From NCBI GenBank assembly GCA_002720855.1, contig PBIN01000014.1, positions 641,076 to 705,075 on the forward strand: a stretch of DNA of 64,000 nt, in the 5' to 3' direction. This document shows positions 1 to 10,059 of this stretch, one piece after another. Under the pieces are notes generated by a model. That model was not told where the DNA came from. It saw only the letters and a program-made list of their open reading frames with translations, and did no database searches. A program made the translations under genes and the position numbers. Each line of letters starts with the position of its first letter. Position 1 is the stretch's first letter. Origin of the DNA: Rhodospirillaceae bacterium. Lineage in GTDB: Bacteria; Pseudomonadota; Alphaproteobacteria; MPNO01; UBA2964.

Positions 1-365
1 CGCGCATGCAACGCCTCAAAACTGGTGCCCTTATTAGCTTCTCATGTGAGGCTGGCGCTATTGTCGGAAGAGCGTCTGATGATGCACGTCAGGCATTGTT
101 GCATTACGCCCATGACCTTGGATTGGCATTTCAAATTGCTGATGATTTGCTGGATGTGCTTGGAACTGCCGAAGATACGGGAAAGGCCACGCAGAAAGAT
201 GAAGCGGCCGGAAAGGCCACTTTTGTGTCACTTCTCGGCGTGCCGGAGGCACAGGAACGCGCGAAGTTGCTCGTTGATCAGGCCATCGCGCGACTTGACA
301 TGTTCGGTGAAAAAGCTGCACATCTGCGGGCAATTGCAAATTTCGTCGTCGAACGGCGGACATAA
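1..365 (+). CDS. ispA: Polyprenyl diphosphate synthase, C-terminal part (IspA-like)
   Basis: This is the 3' part of a gene that begins outside the window; the frame is open from the first bases to TAA at 363-365. The visible protein contains [12 protein letters not shown], the second aspartate-rich motif (DDxxD) of trans-prenyl diphosphate synthases, which binds Mg-diphosphate. [11 protein letters not shown] segment follows, as in farnesyl/geranylgeranyl diphosphate synthases. The enzyme joins isopentenyl diphosphate units. dxs follows by 10 bases and its ribosome site overlaps this stop codon, so the two are probably co-transcribed and translationally coupled, as in the ispA-dxs pair common in proteobacteria. 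Chain-length specificity cannot be read because the first aspartate motif lies upstream. Confidence 0.88.
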   Translation, partial: RMQRLKTGALISFSCEAGAIVGRASDDARQALLHYAHDLGLAFQIADDLLDVLGTAEDTGKATQKDEAAGKATFVSLLGVPEAQERAKLLVDQAIARLDMFGEKAAHLRAIANFVVERRT

Positions 366-370
366 GGAGG
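364..370 (+). promoter_or_regulatory. Ribosome binding site that sets the dxs TTG start
   Basis: A perfect AAGGAGG overlaps the ispA stop codon and sits 5 bases before a TTG at 376. No ATG or GTG lies in frame nearby. The longer open frame that starts at 25 runs antisense-like through ispA and has no support, so the TTG is chosen. Confidence 0.8.
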
Positions 371-375
371 TTGCG

Positions 376-2298
376 TTGAGTAAGGGACCCGAAACGCCGT
401 TGCTGGATACTGTCAAAGTTCCGGCGGATCTGCGTGAGCTAGAAGAAAAAGATTTAAAGCAGTTGGCGGATGAACTCCGGGCGGAAACCATTGATGCCGT
501 TTCTACTACCGGTGGACATTTGGGTGCTGGTCTTGGCGTCGTAGAGTTAACCGTCGCCTTGCATTATGTATTCAATACGCCTGAAGATCGATTGGTTTGG
601 GATGTCGGTCATCAGGCCTATCCGCACAAGATCATAACCGGACGGCGCGAGCAAATCCGTACTCTGCGTCAGGGCGGCGGTTTATCTGGTTTTACGAAAC
701 GCTCAGAAAGTGAATATGACCCATTTGGCGCAGCCCATGCGGCGACCTCAATCTCAGCGGCGCTTGGCTTCGCGGTTGCCCGGGATTTAGACGGAGGCAC
801 CAATAATTCTATTGCCGTCATCGGCGATGGGTCTATGACGGCGGGAATGGCATATGAGGCTATGAACAACGCGGGGTCTATGGACTCCCGGCTCGTTGTC
901 ATTCTCAACGACAATGATATGTCGATTGCGCCACCCGTTGGAGCGATGAGCGCTTATCTCTCAAGACTCATTTCCTCGCGCTATTACCGTTCATTGCGTC
1001 ATTTGATGCGTGATCTTGCCAAGAAGTTTCCCAAGCCGCTGGAGCAGGCGGCAACAAGATCTGAAGAGTATGCTCGTGGCCTCGTGACCGGTGGTACGAT
1101 GTTTGAAGAGCTTGGCTTCTTTTATGTCGGCCCGATCGATGGTCATAACCTTGACCATCTCTTGCCCGTATTGAAGAACGTTCGCGATTCAGATGAGCCT
1201 GGTCCGGTATTAATTCATGTCGTGACCAAGAAGGGTGGCGGCTATCCGCCAGCCGAATCTGCAGCTGACAAGTATCACGGCGTCGGCAAGTTCGATGTTG
1301 TTACCGGTACCCTGGCGAAGGCGCCGCAAGGTCCGCCGGCCTATACTAAAGTCTTTGCGCAATCGCTCATTTCTGAAGCGGAAAAGGATGACAAGATTGT
1401 CGCGATAACCGGCGCGATGCCCTCCGGTACGGGCCTTGACCTGTTTGAGAAAGCTTATCCAGATCGTTGTTTCGATGTCGGCATCGCAGAGCAGCATGCC
1501 GTGACATTTGCAGCGGGGCTTGCAGCAGAAGGTTACAAACCGTTTGCGGCAATCTATTCGACATTTTTACAGCGGGCCTACGACTCGGTTGTCCATGACG
1601 TTGCAATCCAGAACCTTCCGGTGAGATTTGCAATGGATCGTGCGGGCATGGTTGGTGCTGACGGTGTTACCCATCAGGGGTCATTTGATATTGCCTATCT
1701 GGGTTGTCTGCCGGGTATGGTCCTTATGGCTGCCGCAGATGAGGCGGAACTCGTTCACATGGTGAAAACGCAAGTGGCGATAGACGACAGGCCTTCGGGG
1801 CTCCGCTATCCGCGCGGCAACGGCGTAGGCGTCGATATGCCAAAGACAGCGGAAATCCTTGAAATCGGCAAAGGCCGAATTATTCGGGAAGGGACCAAGG
1901 TTGCATTGTTGTCCTATGGAACCCGTTTGGCTGACTGTCTGTTGGCGGCCGACGATCTTGCAGCACGCGGATTGTCCACGACCGTTGCGGACGCGAGGTT
2001 TGCGAAACCGATCGACGAAGATTTGGTTCGGCGTTTGGCAAATGAACATGAGGTTTTGTTAACCGTCGAAGAAGGGTCAATTGGTGGTTTTGCCAGTCAG
2101 GTCACCCATGTTCTTGCCTTTAACGGGCTGCTCGACAATGGTCTTAAATTCCGCCCTATGTACCTTCCTGACATTTACATCGATCACGATACCCAGCCTA
2201 AGCAAAATGAGATTGCTGGTCTGGATGCGGCGAACATCGTTGATACGACTCTCAAGGCGTTGGGACAGGAAATCAGTGAAGCGCCCGCCCGGGCCTAG
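376..2298 (+). CDS. dxs: 1-deoxy-D-xylulose-5-phosphate synthase
   Basis: DXS condenses pyruvate and glyceraldehyde 3-phosphate with thiamine diphosphate, the first step of the MEP isoprenoid pathway. From the TTG start the protein is 640 residues, the usual family length. Visible motifs are GGHLGAGLG near residue 48, the ThDP/Mg motif [16 protein letters not shown] near 150, and the pyrimidine-domain catalytic glutamate in [10 protein letters not shown] near 371. The C-terminal transketolase domain is complete. It follows the prenyl synthase gene that uses its downstream products and precedes tlyA by 12 bases. The only oddity is the TTG start, which may limit translation or tie it to ispA. 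Confidence 0.97.
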   Translation: MSKGPETPLLDTVKVPADLRELEEKDLKQLADELRAETIDAVSTTGGHLGAGLGVVELTVALHYVFNTPEDRLVWDVGHQAYPHKIITGRREQIRTLRQGGGLSGFTKRSESEYDPFGAAHAATSISAALGFAVARDLDGGTNNSIAVIGDGSMTAGMAYEAMNNAGSMDSRLVVILNDNDMSIAPPVGAMSAYLSRLISSRYYRSLRHLMRDLAKKFPKPLEQAATRSEEYARGLVTGGTMFEELGFFYVGPIDGHNLDHLLPVLKNVRDSDEPGPVLIHVVTKKGGGYPPAESAADKYHGVGKFDVVTGTLAKAPQGPPAYTKVFAQSLISEAEKDDKIVAITGAMPSGTGLDLFEKAYPDRCFDVGIAEQHAVTFAAGLAAEGYKPFAAIYSTFLQRAYDSVVHDVAIQNLPVRFAMDRAGMVGADGVTHQGSFDIAYLGCLPGMVLMAAADEAELVHMVKTQVAIDDRPSGLRYPRGNGVGVDMPKTAEILEIGKGRIIREGTKVALLSYGTRLADCLLAADDLAARGLSTTVADARFAKPIDEDLVRRLANEHEVLLTVEEGSIGGFASQVTHVLAFNGLLDNGLKFRPMYLPDIYIDHDTQPKQNEIAGLDAANIVDTTLKALGQEISEAPARA

Positions 2299-2310
2299 CC
2301 GGATTAAATA

Positions 2311-3054
2311 ATGGCGGCGAAACAGCGCGTTGACCAGCTTCTGGTGACGCGCGGTCTCGCCGAAAATCGAACGCGTGCGCAGGCGCTCATCCTTGCAGGC
2401 ACAGTTTATGCTGGCGAAATACGGCTGGACAAACCCGGCCATCAAATAGCGGAAGATATTGATATAGAAGTTCGCGGTCGGCCACACCCTTGGGTGTCCC
2501 GTGGCGGCATCAAACTTGCACATGGCCTGGAACGTTTCTCACTATCAGTTGCTGGCAAGATTTGTGTAGATATTGGGTCATCGACAGGTGGCTTTACCGA
2601 TGTCCTTCTTCAGAACGGCGCGGCCAGGGTATATGCCGTGGACGTGGGGCGTGGTCAGCTGGACTGGAAACTTCGAAACGATGACCGGGTCGTCGTGCTT
2701 GAAGGTGTTAACGCTCGACACCTCAATGAGAGTAACGTGTCTAAAGCGGCGTCTATAGTTGTGTGCGATGCCAGTTTTATCGGTTTGCGAACGGTGTTGC
2801 CGCCGGCTTTAAACATGGCGGCCCCCGAGGCTGCGCTCATCGCACTCATCAAGCCTCAGTTTGAAGTAGGTAAGGGGCGCGTTGGTAAAGGCGGCGTTGT
2901 CAGAGACGAGAGTTTGCACGAAGAGGTGTGCCAGACCATCCGCGACTGGTTGACGGACGATATGGAATGGGAGGTGGGCGGTATTGAAAAGAGTCCCATT
3001 ACAGGCCCAAAAGGAAATATTGAGTTCCTTATATATGCGACACGTCGGCCGTGA
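2311..3054 (+). CDS. tlyA: TlyA-family rRNA 2'-O-methyltransferase / hemolysin-A-like
   Basis: TlyA proteins are SAM-dependent ribose methyltransferases acting on rRNA; hemolysin activity is reported for some members. The 247-residue protein has an S4 RNA-binding domain at about residues 4-65 (RVDQLLVTRGLAENRTRAQ) and an FtsJ-like Rossmann domain with the SAM motif DIGSSTGGFTD near 88. LIKPQFEVG further on belongs to the conserved catalytic core. The start is ATG 12 bases after the dxs stop. The stop codon overlaps the GTG start of the next methyltransferase, so ispA-dxs-tlyA-methyltransferase is probably one operon. The exact target nucleotide is not known from sequence. Confidence 0.93.
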   Translation: MAAKQRVDQLLVTRGLAENRTRAQALILAGTVYAGEIRLDKPGHQIAEDIDIEVRGRPHPWVSRGGIKLAHGLERFSLSVAGKICVDIGSSTGGFTDVLLQNGAARVYAVDVGRGQLDWKLRNDDRVVVLEGVNARHLNESNVSKAASIVVCDASFIGLRTVLPPALNMAAPEAALIALIKPQFEVGKGRVGKGGVVRDESLHEEVCQTIRDWLTDDMEWEVGGIEKSPITGPKGNIEFLIYATRRP

Positions 3055-4331
3055 CTGAGCTCGAACTGAGAATTTCCGCTCTGGGTTCCAGAGGTGACGG
3101 TATTGCAGAGTCTTCTGACGGCCCCGTTTTCGTGCCTTATTCTCTGCCTGGCGATTTGGTGACCGTGAGAATAGAGAAATCGAAATCAGGTCCCGGCCGG
3201 GGAAAGTTACTATCCGTCCTTGAGAGCGGTCCAAATCGCGTCGAGGCGTCTTGCGAACATTATACCAAGTGTGGCGGATGCTCAGTGCAACAACTGTCTC
3301 TGCCGGATTATTACGACTGGAAACGGGAAATTGTTTGTGATGCCTTGAAGCGGCAGGGCCTGGATAGAAATGTAGTCCATGAACTCGTCACCGGAAGAAC
3401 TGAGGAACGCCGCCGGGCCAGGTTTTCGGCGAAGAAACTGGTGTCTGGAACCGTTCTTGGTTTCTTGGAGGCACGAAGCCACAGAATTGTTTCGTTGTCA
3501 CAATGTCCTGTCTTGTCGCCGTCCATCACTCAAATAATGTCGCCTTTGCGCGATCTTTTGGGCAGCTTGCTAAGTCACCGCCCTTCAGCGGAAGTTGCTG
3601 TAACAGAGACGGATTCGGGTTTGGATATCTGTCTGTATATGCCGATGGGTCCTGAGTTGAATGCCAGGATGCTATTGGCAGAATTTGCGGCCCGTCATGA
3701 TATCGCGCGTATCAGTTGGGATTCTTTTAGATCTAGTTCCTCCGAATTTTCTGAACCGATCGTTTCCAATCATATGGCAGTGATGGAATTTGGCGATATT
3801 CCTGTTGCGGTTCCACCCGATGCTTTCGTGCAACCGACGAAATTTGGCGAGGATGTCTTGCGGGAGTGCATCATAACAGCGGTTTCGGACTCCAAAAAAA
3901 TTGTCGAACTGTTTGCCGGGTGTGGCTCCTTTACGCTGCCCATGGCAGTAGAGGGGCATCACATATCAGCATTCGACTATGCCGACGATCACATGATGGC
4001 ATTATTAGCGGCAGTGCGGTCCAATGGACTAGCGGACAGGGTTTCCGTTGCTGAGAGAAATCTCAAACGCCGACCTTTGGATGCCTCAGAGTTTGACGGC
4101 GTTGATGCCGTTGTTCTGGATCCGCCACGCGCCGGGGCACCGGAACAAATAAAACACCTCGCCCAGAGTGAGGTGCCGGTAATTGCCTACGTTTCCTGTA
4201 ATCCACTTAGTTTTGCGCGGGACGCAAGAGTGTTGGTTGAAGGTGGTTACCGGCTTGATCGCGTCGTACCGGTCGACCAGTTTCTTTGGTCGCCCCACGT
4301 AGAGTTGTTTGGCGTTTTAAAACGCGCATAG
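3051..4331 (+). CDS. TrmA/RumA-family RNA 5-methyluridine methyltransferase
   Basis: The family makes C5-methyluridine in rRNA or tRNA using SAM. In the 426-residue protein an N-terminal TRAM-like domain (about 1-55) is followed by 4Fe-4S cysteines C68, C74 and C77 and a fourth in SQCPVLSP near 149. The SAM motif ELFAGCGSFTLPMA is present, then LDPPRAGA, and the catalytic cysteine in YVSCNPLSF near 382. The GTG start overlaps the tlyA stop in a GTGA arrangement, showing translational coupling. Members of this clade may be RlmD, RlmC or RlmCD-like, so no symbol is given. It is convergent with aroC, with only 2 bases between stop codons. Confidence 0.93.
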   Translation: MTELELRISALGSRGDGIAESSDGPVFVPYSLPGDLVTVRIEKSKSGPGRGKLLSVLESGPNRVEASCEHYTKCGGCSVQQLSLPDYYDWKREIVCDALKRQGLDRNVVHELVTGRTEERRRARFSAKKLVSGTVLGFLEARSHRIVSLSQCPVLSPSITQIMSPLRDLLGSLLSHRPSAEVAVTETDSGLDICLYMPMGPELNARMLLAEFAARHDIARISWDSFRSSSSEFSEPIVSNHMAVMEFGDIPVAVPPDAFVQPTKFGEDVLRECIITAVSDSKKIVELFAGCGSFTLPMAVEGHHISAFDYADDHMMALLAAVRSNGLADRVSVAERNLKRRPLDASEFDGVDAVVLDPPRAGAPEQIKHLAQSEVPVIAYVSCNPLSFARDARVLVEGGYRLDRVVPVDQFLWSPHVELFGVLKRA

Positions 4332-4333
4332 GT

Positions 4334-5404
4334 TCAACCGCATTGGCCGCGATGTCGCAACAGATGGTCGGCGAGAACGCAGGCCATCATTGCTTCACCC
4401 ACTGGAACGCCACGAATTCCAACGCATGGATCATGGCGACCTTTGGTTGCTATTGTTGTATTTCGGCCCTGTCTCGAAACGGTATCCCTGGGTGTCAGAA
4501 TTGAACTTGTCGGCTTAACAGCAAACCGAACCACGATGTCCTGGCCAGTCGAAATGCCACCCAAAATACCGCCGGCGTTGTTGGACTGAAATTCAACTTC
4601 GCCGTTTTTCATGCGCATTTCATCGGCATTGGCTTCGCCAGAAAGTGACGCTGCGCCAAACCCAGCACCAATCTCTACACCTTTGACAGCATTGATGCTC
4701 ATCATGGCGGCCGAAAGGTCCGCATCCAGCTTACCGTATACCGGAGCACCCAGTCCCGCGGGGACACCGGACGCCACGATTTCGATGACGGCGCCAACCG
4801 ACGATCCCGATTTTCGAATGTCGTCGAGATATTCTTCCCAGTGCGCCGCAGTCTTTGCGTCAGGGCACCAGAACGGGTTTTTATTACACTGGGCCCAACT
4901 CCAGCGTTTTCGGTCTATTGCTTCTGTTCCCATTTGAACCATGGCGCCGCGGATTTTCACTTTGCCTCCCAGGATTTTTCGGGCTATTCCGCCAGCCGCA
5001 ACGCGCATTGCTGTTTCCCGCGCGCTGGGCCGTCCACCGCCGCGGTAATCGCGAAGGCCATATTTTTTCCAGTAGGCGTAATCCGCGTGACCAGGCCGGA
5101 ACTTATCTTTGATGGCCGAGTAATCCTTGCTTCTCGCATCCTTGTTCTGAATAAGCAGACTAATCGGCGTACCGGTCGTCTTGCCTTCAAATACGCCGGA
5201 AAGGATTGAAACCTGGTCGGGCTCTTTCCGTTGCGTGACAAATCGGGACGTGCCTGGTTTACGCTTGTCCAACCACGTTTGTAGATCGGATTCGGCAAGC
5301 GAAATCCCCGGCGGAGTGCCGTCGACGACACAGCCAATCGCCGGGCCGTGGCTTTCGCCCCATGTGGTCACGCGGAAAAGCGTGCCGAAACTATTATCGG
5401 ACAT
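4334..5404 (-). CDS. aroC: Chorismate synthase
   Basis: AroC removes phosphate from EPSP to make chorismate, the last common step of aromatic synthesis, with reduced FMN as cofactor. The protein is 356 residues, full length. It opens with [21 protein letters not shown], the first chorismate synthase signature, and carries the second, [19 protein letters not shown], near 120. The C-terminal [19 protein letters not shown] motif is also intact. It lies 33 bases downstream of fabI on the same strand and may share its transcript. Confidence 0.98.
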   Translation of the reverse strand: MSDNSFGTLFRVTTWGESHGPAIGCVVDGTPPGISLAESDLQTWLDKRKPGTSRFVTQRKEPDQVSILSGVFEGKTTGTPISLLIQNKDARSKDYSAIKDKFRPGHADYAYWKKYGLRDYRGGGRPSARETAMRVAAGGIARKILGGKVKIRGAMVQMGTEAIDRKRWSWAQCNKNPFWCPDAKTAAHWEEYLDDIRKSGSSVGAVIEIVASGVPAGLGAPVYGKLDADLSAAMMSINAVKGVEIGAGFGAASLSGEANADEMRMKNGEVEFQSNNAGGILGGISTGQDIVVRFAVKPTSSILTPRDTVSRQGRNTTIATKGRHDPCVGIRGVPVGEAMMACVLADHLLRHRGQCG

Positions 5405-5437
5405 TTGTCTCGCCCCGATCTCTCTAAGTTCGTTGAC

Positions 5438-6259
5438 TTAGTCCCCGGTTACCACACTGATATCGGGTGCGTCGACAGCTTTCATGCCGACGACGTTATA
5501 ACCGCAATCGACGTGGTGCACTTCGCCGGTGACTCCCTGGGACAGATCGGAAAGGAAATACAGCCCTGCGCCCCCTACGTCGTCGATGGTCACATTCCGT
5601 TTCAAGGGCGCGTTCAGTTCGTTCCATTTGAGAATATAACGGAAGTCACCAATACCCGATGCTGCAAGGGTTCGAATTGGGCCCGCCGATATCGCATTCA
5701 CGCGAATGTTTTCTTTTCCAAGGTCTACGGCGAGATAGCGAACACTGCATTCCAGTGCTGCTTTCGCGACACCCATAACGTTGTAATGCGGTACAACGCG
5801 TTCCGAACCGGCATAGGTTAAGGTAACAATGCTGCCGCCATTTTTCATGAGTGGCTGCGCTGCCCGGCAAACTGACGTGAAGGAATAGCAGGAAATTGCC
5901 ATCGTTTTTTCAAAGTTTTCCGGCGATGTGTCGACATAGCGACCCGTTAACTCATTCTTGTCAGAAAACGCGATGGCATGGATTACGAAATCAATCGAAT
6001 CCCATTTTTCACCGAGGGTTGAAAATACATTTTCAATGCTTGCATCATCTGCAACATCGCATTCAATGAGGACGTCGCTTCCCAAACTCTCTGCCAATGG
6101 ACGTACGCGTTTTTCGAGAACTTCATTCTGATACGTAAATGCGAGTTCAGCGCCCTGTTCGACCACTGCCTTGGTTATGCCCCAAGCAATCGATCGATCA
6201 TTTGCAACGCCCATCACAAGACCTTTTTTGCCCTTCATGAGAGGTGCTGGCTCGGTCAT
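5438..6259 (-). CDS. fabI: Enoyl-[acyl-carrier-protein] reductase (NADH), FabI
   Basis: FabI catalyses the last reduction of each fatty-acid elongation round. The 273-residue protein has the FabI-type glycine segment GVANDRSIAWG near residue 17 rather than the usual SDR TGxxxGxG. The active-site YNVMGVAK gives the Tyr-x6-Lys spacing of FabI. NAISAGPIRTLAASGI is the conserved loop near the substrate site. It is upstream of aroC on the same strand; the 33-base gap suggests co-transcription. The next upstream gene, a lipoprotein, is also on this strand with about 130 bases between, where a promoter could lie. Confidence 0.97.
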   Translation of the reverse strand: MTEPAPLMKGKKGLVMGVANDRSIAWGITKAVVEQGAELAFTYQNEVLEKRVRPLAESLGSDVLIECDVADDASIENVFSTLGEKWDSIDFVIHAIAFSDKNELTGRYVDTSPENFEKTMAISCYSFTSVCRAAQPLMKNGGSIVTLTYAGSERVVPHYNVMGVAKAALECSVRYLAVDLGKENIRVNAISAGPIRTLAASGIGDFRYILKWNELNAPLKRNVTIDDVGGAGLYFLSDLSQGVTGEVHHVDCGYNVVGMKAVDAPDISVVTGD

Positions 6260-6390
6260 TTTTTACTCATCCCTTAACGCAAATACGGTTCACCCAATTC
6301 TACACGAAAGGAATCGCGCGGCAAAGCGATTGGTTTTCAATCACATTTCAGAATGAATTGGCGTCGTTCAGGCTAGGGCCGAGGTTCGCT

Positions 6391-6870
6391 TTAGTTTACG
6401 ATTTGCCAGCTTCCATCCGGTTGACGGCAGGCGCGTCCGTAGGCTTGCTCAGTCTTTCCATCAATCGTGACTGTTTGCTGATATTCCCGGCATGGTTGTC
6501 CGGTGTCCGCGCTGGCCAACGTTCTTGTAGGCGTCACGGTACCAGAATTTCCTGAATCAGGATTGGACCAGCTGGATGTTTGCCCAACAGGATTGGTCTC
6601 CAATGCGCTTTGATGCGTCTGGGCGGCGTGAATTTTATCCACCTTGTCGAGCTTTTTTCCAATCCGACTGCCCAAAAACACACCTAATGCTGCTCCAGCT
6701 GCAGAGGCCGCTACACGACCCTTGCCGCCACCAATCTGAGAGCCAAGAAGACCACCGATGACTCCACCGATGACAGCACCGCCGGTCTCGTTCCTGTCAT
6801 TTCCAGAACAGGCGGTGAGTCCAAACCCAAAGGCACCAAATACAACAACTGTCACCAAATTCTTGATCAT
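6391..6870 (-). CDS. Glycine-zipper lipoprotein, outer-membrane 17 kDa antigen-like
   Basis: The 159-residue protein begins MIKNLVTVVVFGAFGFGL and has a lipobox LTAC, so it is probably a lipoprotein processed at that cysteine. A glycine-rich stretch follows (GGAVIGGVIGGLLGSQIGGG, then AAGAALGVFLGSRIG), the two-transmembrane glycine-zipper of Rickettsia 17 kDa antigen-like proteins. The C-terminal part, with PCREYQQTVTIDGKTEQAYG and CRQPDGSWQIV, matches the domain that usually ends these proteins. Start M at 6870 is preferred over an upstream in-frame ATG at 6903 because it begins a proper signal peptide. The role is presumed envelope-structural. Confidence 0.85.
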   Translation of the reverse strand: MIKNLVTVVVFGAFGFGLTACSGNDRNETGGAVIGGVIGGLLGSQIGGGKGRVAASAAGAALGVFLGSRIGKKLDKVDKIHAAQTHQSALETNPVGQTSSWSNPDSGNSGTVTPTRTLASADTGQPCREYQQTVTIDGKTEQAYGRACRQPDGSWQIVN

Positions 6871-7085
6871 GGTCTGAGCCTCCAACAATTTTATCTGACA
6901 CATTCATAACAGATCACGACGACAAATCAGAGAGACTTCTCGTCGCAAACATTTCTATTGTGTATAGATGGGTATCCGACCGCTGTGAGTGCAAGGAAAT
7001 TATGGCGGTCGTGACATGGACATAAGCGTCCGTTTAGAGCGTTTCTTTGTAAGTAACTGTTGTTAAAGGGTTATCAGGGTTTCAA

Positions 7086-7676
7086 ATGGTTGAAAGCGGC
7101 GAAGTAAATCCGCAAAAAAAATTCAAAGACTGGTACGAGGAAGCAGAGAAAGCTGAACCGGGACTGGCGGAAGCCATGACATTGGCCACTGTCAATGCAT
7201 CCGGAATGCCATCAGCGAGAATGGTGCTGCTGAAAGAGGCCAACGACCGAGGGTTCGTATTCTATACCAATCTGGATAGTAAAAAGGGCAAGGAGTTGGC
7301 GGAAAACCCGAAGGCTGCTCTGGTGTTCCATTGGAAGTCACTAAAACGACAGGTCCGAATTTCCGGTAATGTCGAGCCTGTGAGTGCTGAAGAAGCTGAT
7401 GCGTATTTCGAATCGAGACCGCGCGGTGCTCAAATCGGTGCATGGGCCTCTGATCAATCCAAACCAATGGATGGTCAGTTTGATCTGGAAAAGAAGGTCG
7501 CGTTATTTACCGCGAAATTTGGCGTATCAAAAATCGACAGACCGCCTTATTGGTCTGGCTTTTGCGTCATTCCGAGCGAATTCGAATTTTGGGAAGAGCG
7601 ACCTTTCCGCCTCCATCGGCGAATTATGTATCGGATCGAAAATGGAGAATGGTCCGTAACCCATTTATTTCCTTAG
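7086..7676 (+). CDS. pdxH: Pyridoxamine 5'-phosphate oxidase
   Basis: PdxH oxidises pyridoxamine or pyridoxine 5'-phosphate to pyridoxal 5'-phosphate with FMN. The 196-residue protein carries [20 protein letters not shown] and [19 protein letters not shown] for FMN binding, [10 protein letters not shown], and the signature [15 protein letters not shown] near the C-terminus with the RLH substrate-binding residues. Most homologues read RLHDR; here it is RLHRR, a small departure. The length is slightly shorter than the E. coli enzyme, which has a longer N-terminus. The about 215 bases upstream, divergent from the lipoprotein gene, should hold its promoter. Confidence 0.95.
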   Translation: MVESGEVNPQKKFKDWYEEAEKAEPGLAEAMTLATVNASGMPSARMVLLKEANDRGFVFYTNLDSKKGKELAENPKAALVFHWKSLKRQVRISGNVEPVSAEEADAYFESRPRGAQIGAWASDQSKPMDGQFDLEKKVALFTAKFGVSKIDRPPYWSGFCVIPSEFEFWEERPFRLHRRIMYRIENGEWSVTHLFP

Positions 7677-7787
7677 GCACTTTTCCAGAAAATGACTTGA
7701 ATGGTGCAAAAAAAAGGTCAAATCTAAGGTGTCAGAAAGTTTTTCTGCCAGTTCAACTAAGCACCAGTTGGGTGCAGGGAGAGAGCC

Positions 7788-8651
7788 ATGATCAAGACAA
7801 TTCTCGCTTGTGTTAGCAGTGGTGATTCCGGTCAGACGGTACTTGAGACGGTTGGACGTATTGCGAAACGATTTGATTCCCACATCGAAGTTTTACATGT
7901 GCGTGCCGACCCCCGCGGATTAGTGCCCTATACCGGCGAAGGTATGGATGGTTCCATGATCGAAGAAATCATGGAAGTGACTGAAAAAGAGGGTGGCGAA
8001 CGCGCAGTACGCGCCAAAGAGGTATTTGAAAAATTTTGCCAGTCCAGCGGAATACCGGTCTTAGATGCACCTGACGGTCAGACCGGCCCATCAATTTCCT
8101 GGCGCGAAGAAAGTGGGCGTGAAGACGAGATTGTAGCAATTCGCGGCAGATTGTTTGATGTGGTAGCAGTTGGGCGACCAGTAAAGGACTCTGCCCTGCC
8201 ATCGCCGATTACATTGGAAGCGGCGCTTTTGGACACCGGACGTCCGACCCTCGTTGCCCCGCCGACGCTGCCGCCTGATACCGGCAGTCACGTTGCGGTT
8301 GCCTGGGAGAGTAGCCCGGAGGCAGCCCACGCGATAGGTGCGGCGATTCCAATTCTCGAAAGAGCTGAAAAAGTAACCCTGCTTGCAGCAGACCCAGTGG
8401 AACCACCGTCAATACCTCCTGAAGAAGGCGTAACGCGCCTGGCGTGGTCGGGCATAAGTGCGGAAATCAGGCGCTTCGATGTCCGGGAAGATGAAATCGG
8501 TGCGGCATATTTGAAACACGCTTTGGATGCAAATGCCGATATGCTCATCAAAGGTGCTTACTCCCGGAGTCGCGTACGACAAATGATATTGGGTGGCCGA
8601 ACGCGCCATATAATCACGGCGACAGAAATTCCGGTTATTCTTTGCAAATAG
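7788..8651 (+). CDS. Tandem universal stress protein (UspA family)
   Basis: The 287-residue protein has two Usp-fold units. The first opens MIKTILACVSSGDSGQTVLE with the usual acidic/serine entry loop, and the second begins near residue 165 (GSHVAVAWESSPEAAHAI). It ends with LIKGAYSRSRVRQMILGG then TRHIIT, the G-2x-G-9x-G(S/T)-like nucleotide-binding motif seen in ATP-binding Usp proteins. The stress role is known for the family; the ligand here is unknown. AGGGAGAGAG just upstream supports the ATG. An SDR gene follows by 27 bases on the same strand and may be co-transcribed. Confidence 0.85.
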   Translation: MIKTILACVSSGDSGQTVLETVGRIAKRFDSHIEVLHVRADPRGLVPYTGEGMDGSMIEEIMEVTEKEGGERAVRAKEVFEKFCQSSGIPVLDAPDGQTGPSISWREESGREDEIVAIRGRLFDVVAVGRPVKDSALPSPITLEAALLDTGRPTLVAPPTLPPDTGSHVAVAWESSPEAAHAIGAAIPILERAEKVTLLAADPVEPPSIPPEEGVTRLAWSGISAEIRRFDVREDEIGAAYLKHALDANADMLIKGAYSRSRVRQMILGGRTRHIITATEIPVILCK

Positions 8652-8678
8652 GGATTGTTGGTTGAGTGTTTGAATTGA

Positions 8679-9419
8679 ATGGATGAACCGGCCAAGACAA
8701 TAGTATTGACCGGTGCGAGCCGGGGTATCGGACATGCGACGGTGAAACGGTTCAGTGACGCGGGATGGCGCGTCATTACCTGCTCGAGGGAGGATATTCC
8801 CGACGATTGTCGTCGCGACCCTAATTGGACCCACCATATTTCAACGGATCTCGCCGATCCGCAGAGTTTAGACAGCTTCGTCAAGAGCGCGAACGAAGTC
8901 ATCGGGGAAGAAGGTCTCCACGCCTTAATCAATAATGCCGCACAATCTCCCAAGACGCCCTACAAAGAACGATTGGGCTCATTGAATGGCAGCATCGATG
9001 ATTGGCGAGAGGTCTATGACTTAAACCTGTTTGCCCCGCTAACCCTGGCACGGGGTTTTGCCGCCGCACTCCATCGTGCAGAAGGAGCGGTGGTCAATAT
9101 TACGTCGGTCGCCGGTCATGCCATCCACCCGTTTGCTGGGTCCGCTTACTCGACCTCAAAGTCCGCATTATCAGCTCTTACCCGGGAAATGGCTGTTGAG
9201 TTCGCCGAATTAGGAGTTCGTGTAAATGCCGTGGCGCCAGGAGAAATCGCAACCGAAATGATCGGTGCCGAGTATGAGTCTTTGATTCCCAGAATACCCC
9301 TAAACCGACTGGGAACGGCCGAAGAAGTTGCTTCGGTCATTTTTCAGCTCTGCGGAGAGGATTTTGGCTATGTGACGGGTTCGGAAATCTTCGTCACCGG
9401 TGGCCAACATTTATTCTAA
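8679..9419 (+). CDS. SDR-family oxidoreductase
   Basis: A classical short-chain dehydrogenase of 246 residues. It has the cofactor motif TGASRGIG near residue 11, NNAAQS at the NNAG position, the catalytic serine in NITSVAGH, and YSTSKSA (Tyr-x3-Lys). The C-terminal VTGSEIFVTGGQ is typical. A basic residue after the glycine motif and SRE after beta-2 suggest NADP(H), though this is inferred. Substrate is not predictable. Its last bases overlap the stop of the convergent PadR-like gene by 4 bases. Confidence 0.85.
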   Translation: MDEPAKTIVLTGASRGIGHATVKRFSDAGWRVITCSREDIPDDCRRDPNWTHHISTDLADPQSLDSFVKSANEVIGEEGLHALINNAAQSPKTPYKERLGSLNGSIDDWREVYDLNLFAPLTLARGFAAALHRAEGAVVNITSVAGHAIHPFAGSAYSTSKSALSALTREMAVEFAELGVRVNAVAPGEIATEMIGAEYESLIPRIPLNRLGTAEEVASVIFQLCGEDFGYVTGSEIFVTGGQHLF

Positions 9420-9967
9420 TTTTGAGCCAGAGTGAATTTGAGGCCCCGTAGCCATTCAAGCCGGTCTTCAATTTGTCCAAGATCGTGATCCAGCCATTCA
9501 ATCAAATAGCCCGGATCTTCACTATGCTGAGCCCGCAATTCCACCAGTCTCGCCAATTCGCCTTCGCAGGCTTCAATCATCATATCCACCTGGTCGTTTT
9601 GATCTTTGGTTTCCAGAAAATGCAGAAACCGGAATTTTAGAGCGAGGATCAACTTCGCAACGTCATTTACGGGCGGGCGCACGGCAGCCTGCAATAACGT
9701 GGTCAATTCAGTGCGACCATCTTCCGTAAGGGTGAGAACCGCGTCGGGTATTTCTTCGGATTCTGCTTCCTCGGTTGAAACGAGGCCCTCAAATCTAAGT
9801 AACTCGATAGAAGTTCCCATGAGATCAAGTGAGGGGCCCGCTATTCGGCTGGTGAAGTTTCGAACCGCTGCCGCAAGGGCGGCATAGGTCATTGATCCGC
9901 TGGCAAGGATACCGAGGGCGGCGAGACGAACCGCTTCGCGCGGAAGAAGAGAATTATCTTTGTACAC
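9416..9967 (-). CDS. PadR-like winged-helix protein (hypothetical)
   Basis: A 183-residue protein with no sure family match. The N-terminal half (REAVRLAALGILASGSMTYA, then IELLRFEGLVS and LTLTEDGRTELTTLLQA) looks like a winged helix followed by a wing/linker, as in PadR-type regulators. The C-terminal half is helical and charge-rich (EGELARLVELRAQ, DHDLGQIEDRLEWLR), like the PadR dimerisation helices that sense stress or ligands. It sits alone between convergent and divergent neighbours, so no target is evident. It may instead be an uncharacterised alphaproteobacterial protein. Confidence 0.6.
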   Translation of the reverse strand: MYKDNSLLPREAVRLAALGILASGSMTYAALAAAVRNFTSRIAGPSLDLMGTSIELLRFEGLVSTEEAESEEIPDAVLTLTEDGRTELTTLLQAAVRPPVNDVAKLILALKFRFLHFLETKDQNDQVDMMIEACEGELARLVELRAQHSEDPGYLIEWLDHDLGQIEDRLEWLRGLKFTLAQN

Positions 9968-10059
9968 GCAGTGCTACCGAATTTCAGACATTCAGAGGCA
10001 TATTATACCGATTTCGATCCTAATATGCCGTGAAATTTAACGGTAAACACCCTGTTTAT

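Noticed and set aside
25..375. 5' extension of the dxs frame through the ispA gene
   Set aside because: The extended part is an out-of-frame reading of a clear prenyl synthase; the AAGGAGG-TTG start at 376 gives the normal 640-residue DXS.
10044..10058. TAAACA-CCC-TGTTTA hairpin as the fumarase terminator
   Set aside because: Stem is AT-rich and touches the stop codon; no T-run on the minus strand.
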